64,000 nt of DNA, taken from the NCBI RefSeq assembly GCF_002278925.1, contig NZ_NCJH01000007.1, positions 186,001 through 250,000 on the forward strand, given 5' to 3'. Both the position numbers and the translations under genes were made by a program. Below are positions 52,166 through 59,809 of the stretch, piece after piece; the stretch's first letter is position 1, and each line of letters starts with the position of its first letter. The notes below the pieces were generated by a model. It did not search any database. It was given only the letters and a program-made list of their open reading frames with translations, and had not been told where the DNA came from. The stretch is from Polaromonas sp. 39-63-25 (GTDB taxonomy: Bacteria > Pseudomonadota > Gammaproteobacteria > Burkholderiales > Burkholderiaceae_C).

Positions 52166-53605
52166 CTAGGCGCCGGGCTTGTTTTTGACCGGCCGCTGCC
52201 AGTTGGCAATGTTGACCTGCTTGCCGCGCGCCACGCTCAGGGCGCCGGGCGGCGTGTCCTTGGTGATCGTCGAGCCGCCGCCGACGGTGCCGCCTGCGCC
52301 TATCGTGACGGGGGCCACCAGCACGCAGTTGCTGCCGATGTGCACGTCGGCTTCGATCACGGTGCGGTGTTTGTTGGCGCCGTCGTAGTTCGCGGTGATG
52401 CTGCCGGCGCCGTAGTTGACGCGTTCCCCCACCGTGGCGTCACCGAGGTAGGCCAGGTGGTTGGCCTTGGCGCCTTTGGCCAGCGTGGAGTTTTTCACTT
52501 CGACAAAATTGCCGATGTGCACCTCGGCGCCCAGCTGCGCGCCGGGGCGCAGGCGGGCAAACGGGCCAATCAGCGCGCCCGCGCCGACCTGCACGCCGAG
52601 CTTTTCACCGTCGATGTGGGTGAAGGGATGGATCACCGCGCCGGCGGCAATCGTGGCGTTGGCAATGCAGCAGTTGGCGCCAATGCGGACGTCGTCACCA
52701 AGGCTCACCCGGCCTTCGAACACGCAGTTGACATCGATTTCCACGTCCTGCCCGCAGGCCAGCGAGCCACGCACGTCAAACCGCGCCGGGTCGCTGATGC
52801 GCACGCCCTGCTCCATCAGGGCCGTGGCCTGGCGCAGCTGGTAAACACGCTCGAGTTCCGCCAGTTGCACCGGGCTGTTGACACCGGCGACCTGCGCAGC
52901 GTCCGTGATCTGGTGCGCGACCACGGCCACGCCATCGGCAACGGCAAACTTCACGATGTCGGTCAGGTAATACTCGTTCTGCGCGTTTTTGTTGTCCAGC
53001 CGGGCCAGCCAGCTGCGCAGCAGACGCGTGGGCACGGCCATGATGCCGCTGTAGATTTCGCGGATCTCGCGCTGGGCATCCGTTGCATCCTTGTGTTCGA
53101 CAATGGCGCGCACCTGGGCGGAGGGTTCTGCACCGGCACGGACGATACGCCCGTAACCGGTCGGGTCAGCCATGCTGAGCGTGAGCAGGGCCAGGCGCTG
53201 GCCGTCGCACTGCGCCAGCAGAGCCTGCAGGGTGGCGGCCTGGGTCAGGGGCACGTCGCCCGACAGCACCAGCGTGACACCGTCGTCCGCCAGCAGTGGC
53301 AGCGCCTGCTGCACCGCGTGGCCGGTGCCCAGCTGGGGCTCCTGGCGCGCAAACTGCAGTTTGGGCATGGCATTCACGGCGGCGACGGCCTGCGCCATTC
53401 TGTTGCATGCGGACTCCACTTCGGCAGCACCGTGGCCGGTGATGACCACCGCCTGCCGGGCCGATAACCGCGTTGCGCAGTCAATCACATGCGCCAGCAA
53501 GGCACGGCCGCCCAATCGGTGCAACACTTTGGGCAATGCGCTTTTCATCCGCGTGCCTTTGCCCGCGGCCATGATGACGACATCAACTGGAACTGGAGTG
53601 GCCAT
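52166..53605 (-). CDS. glmU: bifunctional N-acetylglucosamine-1-phosphate uridyltransferase/acetyltransferase
   Basis: A 479-residue bifunctional enzyme that acetylates glucosamine-1-phosphate and makes UDP-GlcNAc. The N-terminal pyrophosphorylase motif is VIMAAGKGTRMKSALPKVLH; the C-terminal half is a left-handed beta-helix with hexapeptide repeats (around VSLGDDVRIGANCCIANATI) and the acetyl-CoA site region NHLAYLGDATVGERVNYGAG. It completes the pathway begun by glmS, 0.7 kb away. Its start codon overlaps that of the divergent DUF6279 gene (CATG at 53603-53606). Confidence 0.95.
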   Translation of the reverse strand: MATPVPVDVVIMAAGKGTRMKSALPKVLHRLGGRALLAHVIDCATRLSARQAVVITGHGAAEVESACNRMAQAVAAVNAMPKLQFARQEPQLGTGHAVQQALPLLADDGVTLVLSGDVPLTQAATLQALLAQCDGQRLALLTLSMADPTGYGRIVRAGAEPSAQVRAIVEHKDATDAQREIREIYSGIMAVPTRLLRSWLARLDNKNAQNEYYLTDIVKFAVADGVAVVAHQITDAAQVAGVNSPVQLAELERVYQLRQATALMEQGVRISDPARFDVRGSLACGQDVEIDVNCVFEGRVSLGDDVRIGANCCIANATIAAGAVIHPFTHIDGEKLGVQVGAGALIGPFARLRPGAQLGAEVHIGNFVEVKNSTLAKGAKANHLAYLGDATVGERVNYGAGSITANYDGANKHRTVIEADVHIGSNCVLVAPVTIGAGGTVGGGSTITKDTPPGALSVARGKQVNIANWQRPVKNKPGA

Positions 53606-54521
53606 GAAGTTTCCTGTGAATTGGGGGTCTCGAAAGTGGCGTCCGGCCAGGCCGGAACTGAAACGCAGCACCCAGATTATCGGGGTGCTGCTGCTGAGCG
53701 GGACACTGCTGGCCTGCAGTGCGGTCAAATTCGCCTACAACCAGGCGACCGAGCTGGCGTACTGGCAGCTCAACAGCTACTTCGAATTCGACGACACCCA
53801 AAAGCCCCTGGTCCGGGAAGAACTGGCACGCCTGCATCAATGGCACCGGCAAACACAGCTGCCAGCCTATGTCGAAACACTGGAGAAATGGAAGGCCTGG
53901 CTGCCCGCCGAGATCGACGAGGCGCGGGCCTGCGGCATCTTTGAGGAGGTGAAAACCCGCCTGCAAGCCATTTCGGACCGCGCCGCGCCTGCCATGGGCG
54001 GCGTGGTGGGTAGGCTGGGGCCGGAGCAGCTGGAGGCCCTGAAGCGGAAATTCTCGAAACTCAATACGGAGTACCGCGACGATTTTCTGGAGGGCAGCCC
54101 CGAAGACCTGATCAACCGGCGGCAGAAGAAAGCGGTCAGCCGTGCCGAGATGCTGTACGGTACGCTGGACGACAGGCAACTGGCGGTGCTGCGCAGCCGC
54201 ATTTCGCAGTCGGTGTTTGACGCGCGGCTTTCGCTGGCCGAATACCAGCGCCGCCAGCGGGACGCCTTGCAGAGCCTGGGGCCGCTGATTGCCGGCCGCG
54301 CCACGTCCGAGCAAGCCAAGCCGCTCATGCAGGCCTACTTTGACCGAGCCGTCAATTCGCCGGACCCCGCTTACCGCAGCTACCAAGAGCGGCTGACACG
54401 CGACAGCTGCAAAACCTTTGCGGCCCTGCACAACAGCACCACGGCGGCACAACGCGCGAGGGCGGTGCAAACCCTGCAGGGCTACGCGCAGGACTTCGGC
54501 ATTCTGGTCGCCGGGCGCTGA
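53604..54521 (+). CDS. DUF6279 family lipoprotein
   Basis: A 305-residue putative lipoprotein. A long basic N-region precedes a hydrophobic segment ending in lipobox LLAC at about residues 34-37, then SAVKFAYNQATELAYWQLNSYF, which is typical of this family. The remainder is helical, charged and cysteine-poor. It is probably anchored in the outer membrane facing the periplasm; function is unknown. The annotated ATG shares bases with the glmU ATG on the other strand; a GTG at 53616 is an alternative. No dedicated ribosome-binding site is visible. Confidence 0.78.
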   Translation: MKFPVNWGSRKWRPARPELKRSTQIIGVLLLSGTLLACSAVKFAYNQATELAYWQLNSYFEFDDTQKPLVREELARLHQWHRQTQLPAYVETLEKWKAWLPAEIDEARACGIFEEVKTRLQAISDRAAPAMGGVVGRLGPEQLEALKRKFSKLNTEYRDDFLEGSPEDLINRRQKKAVSRAEMLYGTLDDRQLAVLRSRISQSVFDARLSLAEYQRRQRDALQSLGPLIAGRATSEQAKPLMQAYFDRAVNSPDPAYRSYQERLTRDSCKTFAALHNSTTAAQRARAVQTLQGYAQDFGILVAGR

Positions 54522-54535
54522 CGCCCAGGCGCCCG

Positions 54536-54820
54536 TCAGGGCCGCCGCCCTTCGTCGCCCTTATTGGCCCCGGACTTGGCGTGCGACAGGCCTTCTTGCT
54601 CAGCCTGCTTCAGCGCTTCGGCTTCGGCGGCGTCCGCAGGACGCGCGGCCTGTGCGTCGGCCGCCACATCGGCGTCTTCCAGGTAGGTCTGGATGCTTTT
54701 CTGGTAATCACGTGTGCCCTCGTAGCTGCCTTCGCCGATGGGCGGCACCTGCCGCTGCTCCCTTGACGCTGGCTTCGCGGACGTGTCGGGCCGGGGCAAT
54801 ATGGATTTTTCGCTTGTCAT
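54536..54820 (-). CDS. small acidic hypothetical protein (94 aa)
   Basis: Not recognised. A 94-residue, Ala/Asp/Glu-rich hydrophilic protein with the segment PPIGEGSYEGTRDYQKSIQTYLEDADVAADAQAARPADAAEAEALKQ broken by low complexity; it resembles small stress-associated proteins of Burkholderiales in composition only. AAGGAT precedes the ATG at good spacing. It converges with the DUF6279 gene, 14 bases apart. Confidence 0.65.
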   Translation of the reverse strand: MTSEKSILPRPDTSAKPASREQRQVPPIGEGSYEGTRDYQKSIQTYLEDADVAADAQAARPADAAEAEALKQAEQEGLSHAKSGANKGDEGRRP

Positions 54821-55161
54821 GATAGATCCTTGATGGCAGGGCAGCGACCGTCACCGCTGCGGGGGGTTGCTGTTGGCCAAGGCTGCAGAAGAGGACTCAC
54901 CCGCCTGCCTGAGCCGACGTGGCTGAAATTCACCGGAACCACTGCTTTGCTGCTGCTGCCGGTTCGCGGGGTACTGCGGCTGTTGCTGCAGACGGCGTGG
55001 CGGGGAAATGCTTTTGCTATTCAAGGCAAACTCCTGAAGCAGAACGTCCCTGTGTCACAGCAACACATCGACGACACCTTGGGGTTTAGCGTAAAAAGAC
55101 GGGTGGGCGAGACCTGTCATCAAGCCCATCCGCTTGCTGTCAGACCCGGCCTACAAGGACA
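54821..55161. other. gene-free stretch
   Basis: 341 bases between the 94-residue gene and the Crp/Fnr gene. A rightward reading of 111 codons exists but shows no family resemblance, no Shine-Dalgarno and no coding-like composition. I see no terminator, repeat or structured RNA that I can support. Confidence 0.5.
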
Positions 55162-55923
55162 CTAGATCAGGGGCACTTTGCGCATCGGCAGGTCGTAATA
55201 GTCTGCAATCCGGTGCAATGCCTTGGGGTTGAGCAGAGACAGCTGCCCGCCCTTGAGCTCATGCAGCCCCAGCTGGTGCAGGCGCCGCAAGGTCTTGTTG
55301 GTGTGCACCAGCGACAGGCCCAGCGCATCGGCGATGTGCTGCTGGTTGATGGGGAAAGCCATGGCCCTGTCCTGCACCAGCCCCAACTGCTCGGCCCGCC
55401 GGTAGAGATGGATCAGCAGCATCGCCACCCGCTCCGTGGCATTGCGCCGGCCCGTCGTCAACAGGCCTTCATCGACCATGCCTTCTTCGCGTGCCGACAG
55501 CCAGGTCACGTCATACCCCAGGCTGGGGAATTGCCGGAAAAGGTCCCACAGGCCGTCCCGCGGAAACACGCACAGGGCGGCGTCGGTCAGCGCCTCCACA
55601 CCGTGCGAGGCCCCGTCGGCAAACTCCTGCTGCAGGCCGATGAAGTCGCCGGGCAGCAGGAAATTGAGAATCTGCCGCCGCCCGTCACTCAGGGTTTTGT
55701 AGCGGAAGGCCCAGCCGGCATACAGGGTGAACAGCTTGCCGTTGGGGTTCTGCTCCGAAATGATGGCGCTGCCGGCCGGGGCAAAGGCCGCGCCGCTGCG
55801 GAATGACTCAATAAAAGCCAGTTCCTCCGCGGAGTTCGGCTGGAACGCCTGCATCCTGCGCAACCCGCAGTCTGCACAACGCCGGGGACACAGGCTGGAA
55901 CTGGAGAGCGGCGTGATGATCAC
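55162..55923 (-). CDS. Crp/Fnr family transcriptional regulator with N-terminal cysteines
   Basis: A 253-residue regulator with an N-terminal cyclic-nucleotide-type domain (FTLYAGWAFRYKTLSDGRRQILNFLLPGDFIGLQQ) and a C-terminal helix-turn-helix (INQQHIADALGLSLVHTNKTLRRLHQLGL). Cysteines cluster at the N-terminus as CPRRCADC, with a further Cys in AALCVFPRD; this is similar to but not identical with FNR iron-sulfur ligand spacing, so oxygen or redox sensing is possible. It is divergent from the tandem BLUF genes, which it might control. Confidence 0.85.
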   Translation of the reverse strand: MIITPLSSSSLCPRRCADCGLRRMQAFQPNSAEELAFIESFRSGAAFAPAGSAIISEQNPNGKLFTLYAGWAFRYKTLSDGRRQILNFLLPGDFIGLQQEFADGASHGVEALTDAALCVFPRDGLWDLFRQFPSLGYDVTWLSAREEGMVDEGLLTTGRRNATERVAMLLIHLYRRAEQLGLVQDRAMAFPINQQHIADALGLSLVHTNKTLRRLHQLGLHELKGGQLSLLNPKALHRIADYYDLPMRKVPLI

Positions 55924-56001
55924 CGGAAAATTTTAATACCGAAACCCTGTGTCTTTTGACGTTGTCGCGTCGCGGCACGCTGGCTACATTACACGCCACC
56001 C

Positions 56002-56406
56002 ATGAACAAAGTAGCAGAATTGCATGAAGTGCTGTACCTCAGCACCCTCGCCCCGGGCGCGCCTCTCAAGGTCATTTCCGACATCGCCTCCAAGGCACGC
56101 AGGGCCAACCAGGCCGCAGGCATCACCGGCCTGCTGGTGTTTGACGGCATGCAGTTTTGCCAGCACATCGAGGGGCCCCGCGAGGCGGTGCTGGCGCTGA
56201 CCGAACGCATCCGCCAGGATCCGCGGCATGTCGATGTCGACATCCTGCACCACGGCCCGCTCGCACAGCGCCGCTTCAGGCATTTTGGCCTCGCTTACAC
56301 CGCTGTCGAGGACGTGGATGTACTGGCCCGGCTACGGGACGCCGGCGCCGAAGCAGCGCTGGCACATTTTCTGGCACTGTTATCGACCCTGGATATGGAC
56401 AGCTGA
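56002..56406 (+). CDS. BLUF-domain blue-light sensor (single domain)
   Basis: A 134-residue protein consisting of a BLUF flavin-binding domain with a short helical C-terminus. Key BLUF residues are present: Tyr in EVLYLST, Asn in RRANQAAGITGLL and Gln in FCQHIEG (the FXQXXEG motif), followed by IRQDPRHVDV. Positions equivalent to AppA Trp104 and Met106 are Phe and Leu (RHFGLAY). It lacks an attached output domain, so it must signal by protein-protein contact, as PixD or BlrB types do. A paralogue follows 60 bases downstream. Confidence 0.9.
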   Translation: MNKVAELHEVLYLSTLAPGAPLKVISDIASKARRANQAAGITGLLVFDGMQFCQHIEGPREAVLALTERIRQDPRHVDVDILHHGPLAQRRFRHFGLAYTAVEDVDVLARLRDAGAEAALAHFLALLSTLDMDS

Positions 56407-56466
56407 AACCGCCGCCGGCCAGGCACATTGCCGCAACCACTGCAGACCGCTATATTGCATGCACCC

Positions 56467-56880
56467 ATGCCTCATACCGATCCCACCGCCGAGTTGCACG
56501 AAGTCATCTACGTCAGCACCCTCGCCCCCGACGCGCCCACCAGCGTCATTGCGGACATTGTCGGGAAAGCCCGCCTGCACAACCCCTGGCTGGGCATCAC
56601 GGGCCTGCTCATCTTTGACGGCATGCGTTTTTGCGAGCAGATGGAAGGCAGCCAGAAAGACGTTCTGGCGCAACTGGCGCGCATCCGGCAGGACACGCGT
56701 CACATCAACCTGCGGGTCGTGCACCAGGGGCCTCTTGCCGTGCGCAGGTTCCGGCGCTTCAGCCTGGGCTACACCACGCTGGACGATGACGATGCACTGG
56801 GCCGGCTGGAAGCACTGACCGGCCAGGTCGCCATCACCGCCTTCCTGGCCCTGCTTTCAAGCCTTGACCTGGACGCCTGA
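56467..56880 (+). CDS. BLUF-domain protein paralogue with Gln to Glu change
   Basis: A 137-residue paralogue of the preceding protein. The Tyr (EVIYVST) and Asn (RLHNPWLGITGLL) of the flavin site are kept, but the motif is FCEQMEG: the residue at the essential BLUF glutamine position is glutamate. This Gln rearranges its hydrogen bonds on illumination, so the paralogue is expected to have altered or no photochemistry, and may act as a light-blind partner. The ATG at 56467 is the likely start; no strong Shine-Dalgarno. Confidence 0.87.
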   Translation: MPHTDPTAELHEVIYVSTLAPDAPTSVIADIVGKARLHNPWLGITGLLIFDGMRFCEQMEGSQKDVLAQLARIRQDTRHINLRVVHQGPLAVRRFRRFSLGYTTLDDDDALGRLEALTGQVAITAFLALLSSLDLDA

Positions 56881-56899
56881 CACCGCCGCCTGAATGGAA

Positions 56900-56959
56900 T
56901 CAGGCTTGTTGCAGCGCCGCCCACATTTCCTTGTCACGCTCGGCCGTCCAGATGCGTGG
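56900..56959 (-). repeat. duplicated 3' end of the MBL gene
   Basis: Twenty codons reading P-R-I-W-T-A-E-R-D-K-E-M-W-A-A-L-Q-Q-A-stop, the same as the native end at 57050-57106 except one extra Gln. Between the two copies lies an inverted repeat ACAGTTTTTCG/CGAAAAACTGT (56963-57017). Confidence 0.9.
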
Positions 56960-56962
56960 CGA

Positions 56963-57017
56963 ACAGTTTTTCGACCTGCGAGGGGCCCCGCTTGCGGGGA
57001 TCGAAGCGAAAAACTGT
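56963..57017. repeat. inverted repeat between the two copies of the MBL gene end
   Basis: Perfect 11-bp arms ACAGTTTTTCG (56963-56973) and CGAAAAACTGT (57007-57017), with an inner GC-rich CCCCGC-ttgc-GGGG hairpin. It could terminate transcription or mark an inserted element. Confidence 0.8.
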
Positions 57018-57049
57018 GAGGTTAATCCGCGCGCCGCCGGGAAACCGGA

Positions 57050-58039
57050 TCAGGCTTGCAGCGCGGCCCACATTTCCTTGTCACGCTCGGCCGTCCAGAT
57101 GCGCGGATTCTTGATCCCGCTGGCTTCGTCGTAAGCCCGGCTCACGTCAAACGGCAGGCAGTGTTCGTAAATGAAGACCTGGCCAAAAATCGGGTCCATG
57201 CTCTTGCGGGTGTGATCCATCGCGGCCTTGAGGTCCATCTTCGCGGCAGCTGCTTCCTTGCCGCAACGAAACAGCGTTTCAACCCACTGCTTGGTGTAGT
57301 CGATGGCCTTGTTCACCTCGGCAGCCCCTTTCATCGCCTCGCCGCGGCCGGGCACGATGGCCTCGGCCCCCAGCGCACGCAACGCTTCCAGGGTGGCGGG
57401 CCACTCTTCGAGCTGGGCGTCACCGGTGTAAACGCCGGCCTGGTACTCGACCAGGTCACCGGAAAACAGCACTTTTTCCTCTTCCACCCAGGCAATCGTG
57501 TCGCCGCGCGTGTGGCCCGGGCCCGGATGCCAGACCTGCACCTTCACGCCGCCGAGGTCGATGACCAGCTTGCCGGGGACTTCGCCCTTGACCGGGTTGC
57601 CGCCGGCAATCACCATCGTCGGCCAGGTCAGGCCGGGCACACTTTCGGCATTGCGGAACAGGCGCGGGAAACGCTCCATCTCGCTTTGCATGTCCTGGGC
57701 GCCGCGCTCGACGATCAGCTCGTAGGTGCCCTGGCTGGCGATAACCTCGGTCGCGCCTTCGGCGATGTAGGCGCTGGCGCCCAGCACCCGCACTGCGTGG
57801 TAGTGCGTCAGCAGCACGTACTTGATGGGCTTGTCGCTGACGGCGCGGATGCGCGCAATCAGGTCCTGCGCCATGGCCGGGGTGGCCGTCGCATCGCTGA
57901 CCATGATGAACTTGTCGCCAATGATCACGCCGGAGTTGGGGTCGCCCTCGGCGGTGTAGGCCCAGCAGTGGGCACTGAGCTGCTCGAAGGTGATTTTTTT
58001 GTCCGTGAGGTCGGACTGCGAGGCGAAAGCTTTGGACAT
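57050..58039 (-). CDS. MBL-fold metallohydrolase with atypical HXHXVR motif
   Basis: A 329-residue metallo-beta-lactamase-fold protein. The first metal motif reads THYHAVRVLG where most family members have HXHXDH; later ligands are present (GPGHTRGD, SGDLVEY, PGRGEAM). The HYHAVRVLGA form recurs in a known SoxH-like subgroup as far as I remember, so it is probably functional, perhaps with one metal. Function unknown. The gene lies after a TetR regulator gene, and the gap contains a 34-bp palindromic operator-like sequence. Confidence 0.85.
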   Translation of the reverse strand: MSKAFASQSDLTDKKITFEQLSAHCWAYTAEGDPNSGVIIGDKFIMVSDATATPAMAQDLIARIRAVSDKPIKYVLLTHYHAVRVLGASAYIAEGATEVIASQGTYELIVERGAQDMQSEMERFPRLFRNAESVPGLTWPTMVIAGGNPVKGEVPGKLVIDLGGVKVQVWHPGPGHTRGDTIAWVEEEKVLFSGDLVEYQAGVYTGDAQLEEWPATLEALRALGAEAIVPGRGEAMKGAAEVNKAIDYTKQWVETLFRCGKEAAAAKMDLKAAMDHTRKSMDPIFGQVFIYEHCLPFDVSRAYDEASGIKNPRIWTAERDKEMWAALQA

Positions 58040-58091
58040 GGGGGAAGTCTCCGTTGGGGAAGGGCCGAGAGCACGGCCTGAATCGCTGAAA

Positions 58092-58125
58092 TTTTACTAT
58101 ACGTAACTTATTACGAATAGTAAAA
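58092..58125. promoter_or_regulatory. palindromic operator, probably for the adjacent TetR regulator
   Basis: Arms TTTTACTATACGTAA (58092-58106) and TTACGAATAGTAAAA (58111-58125) are inverted with one mismatch over 15 bp and a 4-nt spacer. The AT-rich site lies about 55 bases before the MBL gene start and overlaps its likely promoter. Confidence 0.85.
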
Positions 58126-58165
58126 CCCCCAAAAGCCCCCAACCCTTCTGCGCCGCAGTCAGCAG

Positions 58166-58762
58166 TCAGGACAGTCCGCGCTCAAGCATGGCAACCACCT
58201 CCTGGGCATAGTCCCGGTAACTCATGGGCCCGTCGGGACGCATCCAGGTGAAGGTCCAGTTGATCATGCCGAACAGCATCATGGTCACAGCCGTCTGGTT
58301 GGCGGGCGTGATGCGCTGCGGGTAGGCGCGCTTGAGAAAACGCGTCATGGCCGACACCACGTCGCGCTGCCGGTCCAGGATCAGCTCGCGCTGCACGTCC
58401 CCGAGGAACTTGGTGTCGCCCAGCAAGGCGCTGTGACGCGTGGCCGAACTTTCGTACTGGTCCAGGAAGTTGCGGATCAGTTCGTGCAGGGCAGCGCGGT
58501 CGTCCAGGTTCTTGCGCTGGGCGCTGGCCTCGGTCTGACCGATGATGGCCAGCAGGTGCTGGGTGTAGCGGTCCAGCAGGTCGAACAGGATGGCTTCCTT
58601 GCTGCCGTAGTAGTGGTACAGCCTGGCCTTGGAGGTGCCGCAGGCCGCGGCGATGTCGTTCATGCTGGCGGCCATGTAGCTGCGCTGTGCAAAACACTGC
58701 GCGGCCACGTCGAGGATGGCTTCGCGCTGGAGCTCGTGGGTGGCGGATTTGGGACGGGCCAT
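58166..58762 (-). CDS. TetR family transcriptional regulator
   Basis: A 198-residue regulator. The N-terminal helix-turn-helix is plain (AAQCFAQRSYMAASMNDIAAACGTSKARLYHYYGSKEAI), and the C-terminal ligand domain (TetR_C_33-like: ELILDRQRDVVSAMTRFLKR, MMLFGMINWTFTWMRPDGPMS) resembles regulators of acyl-CoA and phenylacetate-type metabolism. It is upstream of the MBL gene on the same strand and probably represses it through the palindrome at 58092-58125. Confidence 0.92.
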   Translation of the reverse strand: MARPKSATHELQREAILDVAAQCFAQRSYMAASMNDIAAACGTSKARLYHYYGSKEAILFDLLDRYTQHLLAIIGQTEASAQRKNLDDRAALHELIRNFLDQYESSATRHSALLGDTKFLGDVQRELILDRQRDVVSAMTRFLKRAYPQRITPANQTAVTMMLFGMINWTFTWMRPDGPMSYRDYAQEVVAMLERGLS

Positions 58763-58802
58763 GCGCTATTGTGAAGCACGGCACCGGCGTTAGACTTTCC
58801 CC

Positions 58803-59303
58803 ATGGCCGCCGACCTGTCCTTTGCCCACTACTGCTGCGAACTGCTCGCCAGCGTCGGGCCGTGCACGGCACGCCGCATGTTCGGCGGATTCGGCATCAG
58901 CACCGGGGGGCTCAACATCGCGCTGTTGGCCGACCTCGGCCAGGGAGACACCCTCTGGCTCAAGGCGGACGAAGAAACCCGCGGCCTTTTTGAAGCCGCG
59001 GGCTGTGCGCCTTTTGTCTACGAGGCCAAAGGCAAGGCCATGAAGCTGAATTACTACAGCGCGCCCGCAGACGCGATGGAGTCGCCTCAGCTGATGGCGC
59101 AGTGGGCCCGGCTCTCGCTGGAATGTGCATTAAAAGCACGTGCAGCCAAGGCAGTGCGGGCGCGACCAGCTATCAAATCAATAGCAAAACGCGGCACCAC
59201 CGCAAGCAAGGTCGCCGTCAAGGCGCCCGCCAGGCCGGCCAGCAGGCGGCCAGACGCGGTGGCGGCCAAACCGGCAGCCAAGCGCAAATCACGCAGCGGC
59301 TGA
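58803..59303 (+). CDS. TfoX/Sxy N-terminal domain protein with a basic repeat-derived tail
   Basis: A 166-residue protein. Residues 1 to about 105 form a TfoX N-terminal domain (GPCTARRMFGGFGIST, LWLKADEETRGLFEAAG, MKLNYYSAP). The rest is an Ala/Lys/Arg/Pro-rich histone H1-like tail, part of which is encoded by a repeat copy (59136-59188). The last 217 bases overlap the DUF2917 gene on the opposite strand. Competence regulation is only suggested by the domain name; lone TfoX_N proteins have no firm function. Confidence 0.82.
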   Translation: MAADLSFAHYCCELLASVGPCTARRMFGGFGISTGGLNIALLADLGQGDTLWLKADEETRGLFEAAGCAPFVYEAKGKAMKLNYYSAPADAMESPQLMAQWARLSLECALKARAAKAVRARPAIKSIAKRGTTASKVAVKAPARPASRRPDAVAAKPAAKRKSRSG

Positions 59304-59686
59304 AGCACACCGGCACGCCACTGCGGGCTGTGGGCCAGCGCCATGGCCCGCCGCTCGGCGATGGCCAGCCCCGCCGTGGCCGGCAGCGGATCCCAGCTGA
59401 AGTAGGCCGCGGTATTTTGCGCGGCTTCCCACGACTCCATCACCAGCGCCTGGCCGGGCAGCAGCTGGAGGCTGTCTCCCGCGCCCAGGACATGGTCGCC
59501 GCCACGCACGCCGTCGTCCAGTTGCGCATGGTCGAAGGTGATCCACACCCGGCCATGCGCAATGCGCAACACCCCGGGCAGTGTGGGGCGCAGCGTCAAT
59601 GCCCGATGGTCGCCCAGTTTCCAGCAGCCCGACACCGCGTCTGTGCCGGCGAATGACTGCAGCTCATGGAGGTGAAGGTGGTTCAT
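59087..59686 (-). CDS. DUF2917 family protein
   Basis: A 199-residue protein. The first half matches DUF2917: ALTLRPTLPGVLRIAHGRVW, LGAGDSLQLLPGQALVMESW, a cupin-like beta domain. The C-terminal part has a hydrophobic stretch (LLAGLAGALTATLLAVVPRF) that overlaps, antisense, the basic tail of the TfoX-like gene, so one tail may be non-native. The ATG at 59686 has AGGAGAAC upstream. It is divergent from a LysR gene, an arrangement I recall as common for DUF2917. Confidence 0.78.
   Translation of the reverse strand: MNHLHLHELQSFAGTDAVSGCWKLGDHRALTLRPTLPGVLRIAHGRVWITFDHAQLDDGVRGGDHVLGAGDSLQLLPGQALVMESWEAAQNTAAYFSWDPLPATAGLAIAERRAMALAHSPQWRAGVLQPLRDLRLAAGLAATASGRLLAGLAGALTATLLAVVPRFAIDLIAGRARTALAARAFNAHSSESRAHCAIS
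59136..59188 (+). repeat. interspersed GCTAY-N7-RTAGC element, copy 11 (inside the TfoX-like gene, in frame)
   Basis: Module GCTATCAAATCAATAGC (59169-59185) reads GCT ATC AAA TCA ATA GC (A-I-K-S-I-A). Because it is palindromic, the antisense DUF2917 reading also gives A-I-D-L-I-A here. Confidence 0.7.
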
Positions 59687-59809
59687 GCTGTTCTCCTGAA
59701 GGACAAAAGTCGTTGATGGGAATGAATGATCGCGCCCCGGCCCTTGGCAGTCCAATGAATTCGCGCTACGCTATTCATTCCTGAAACGCATTAATCAGCA
59801 ATTTCTGCC

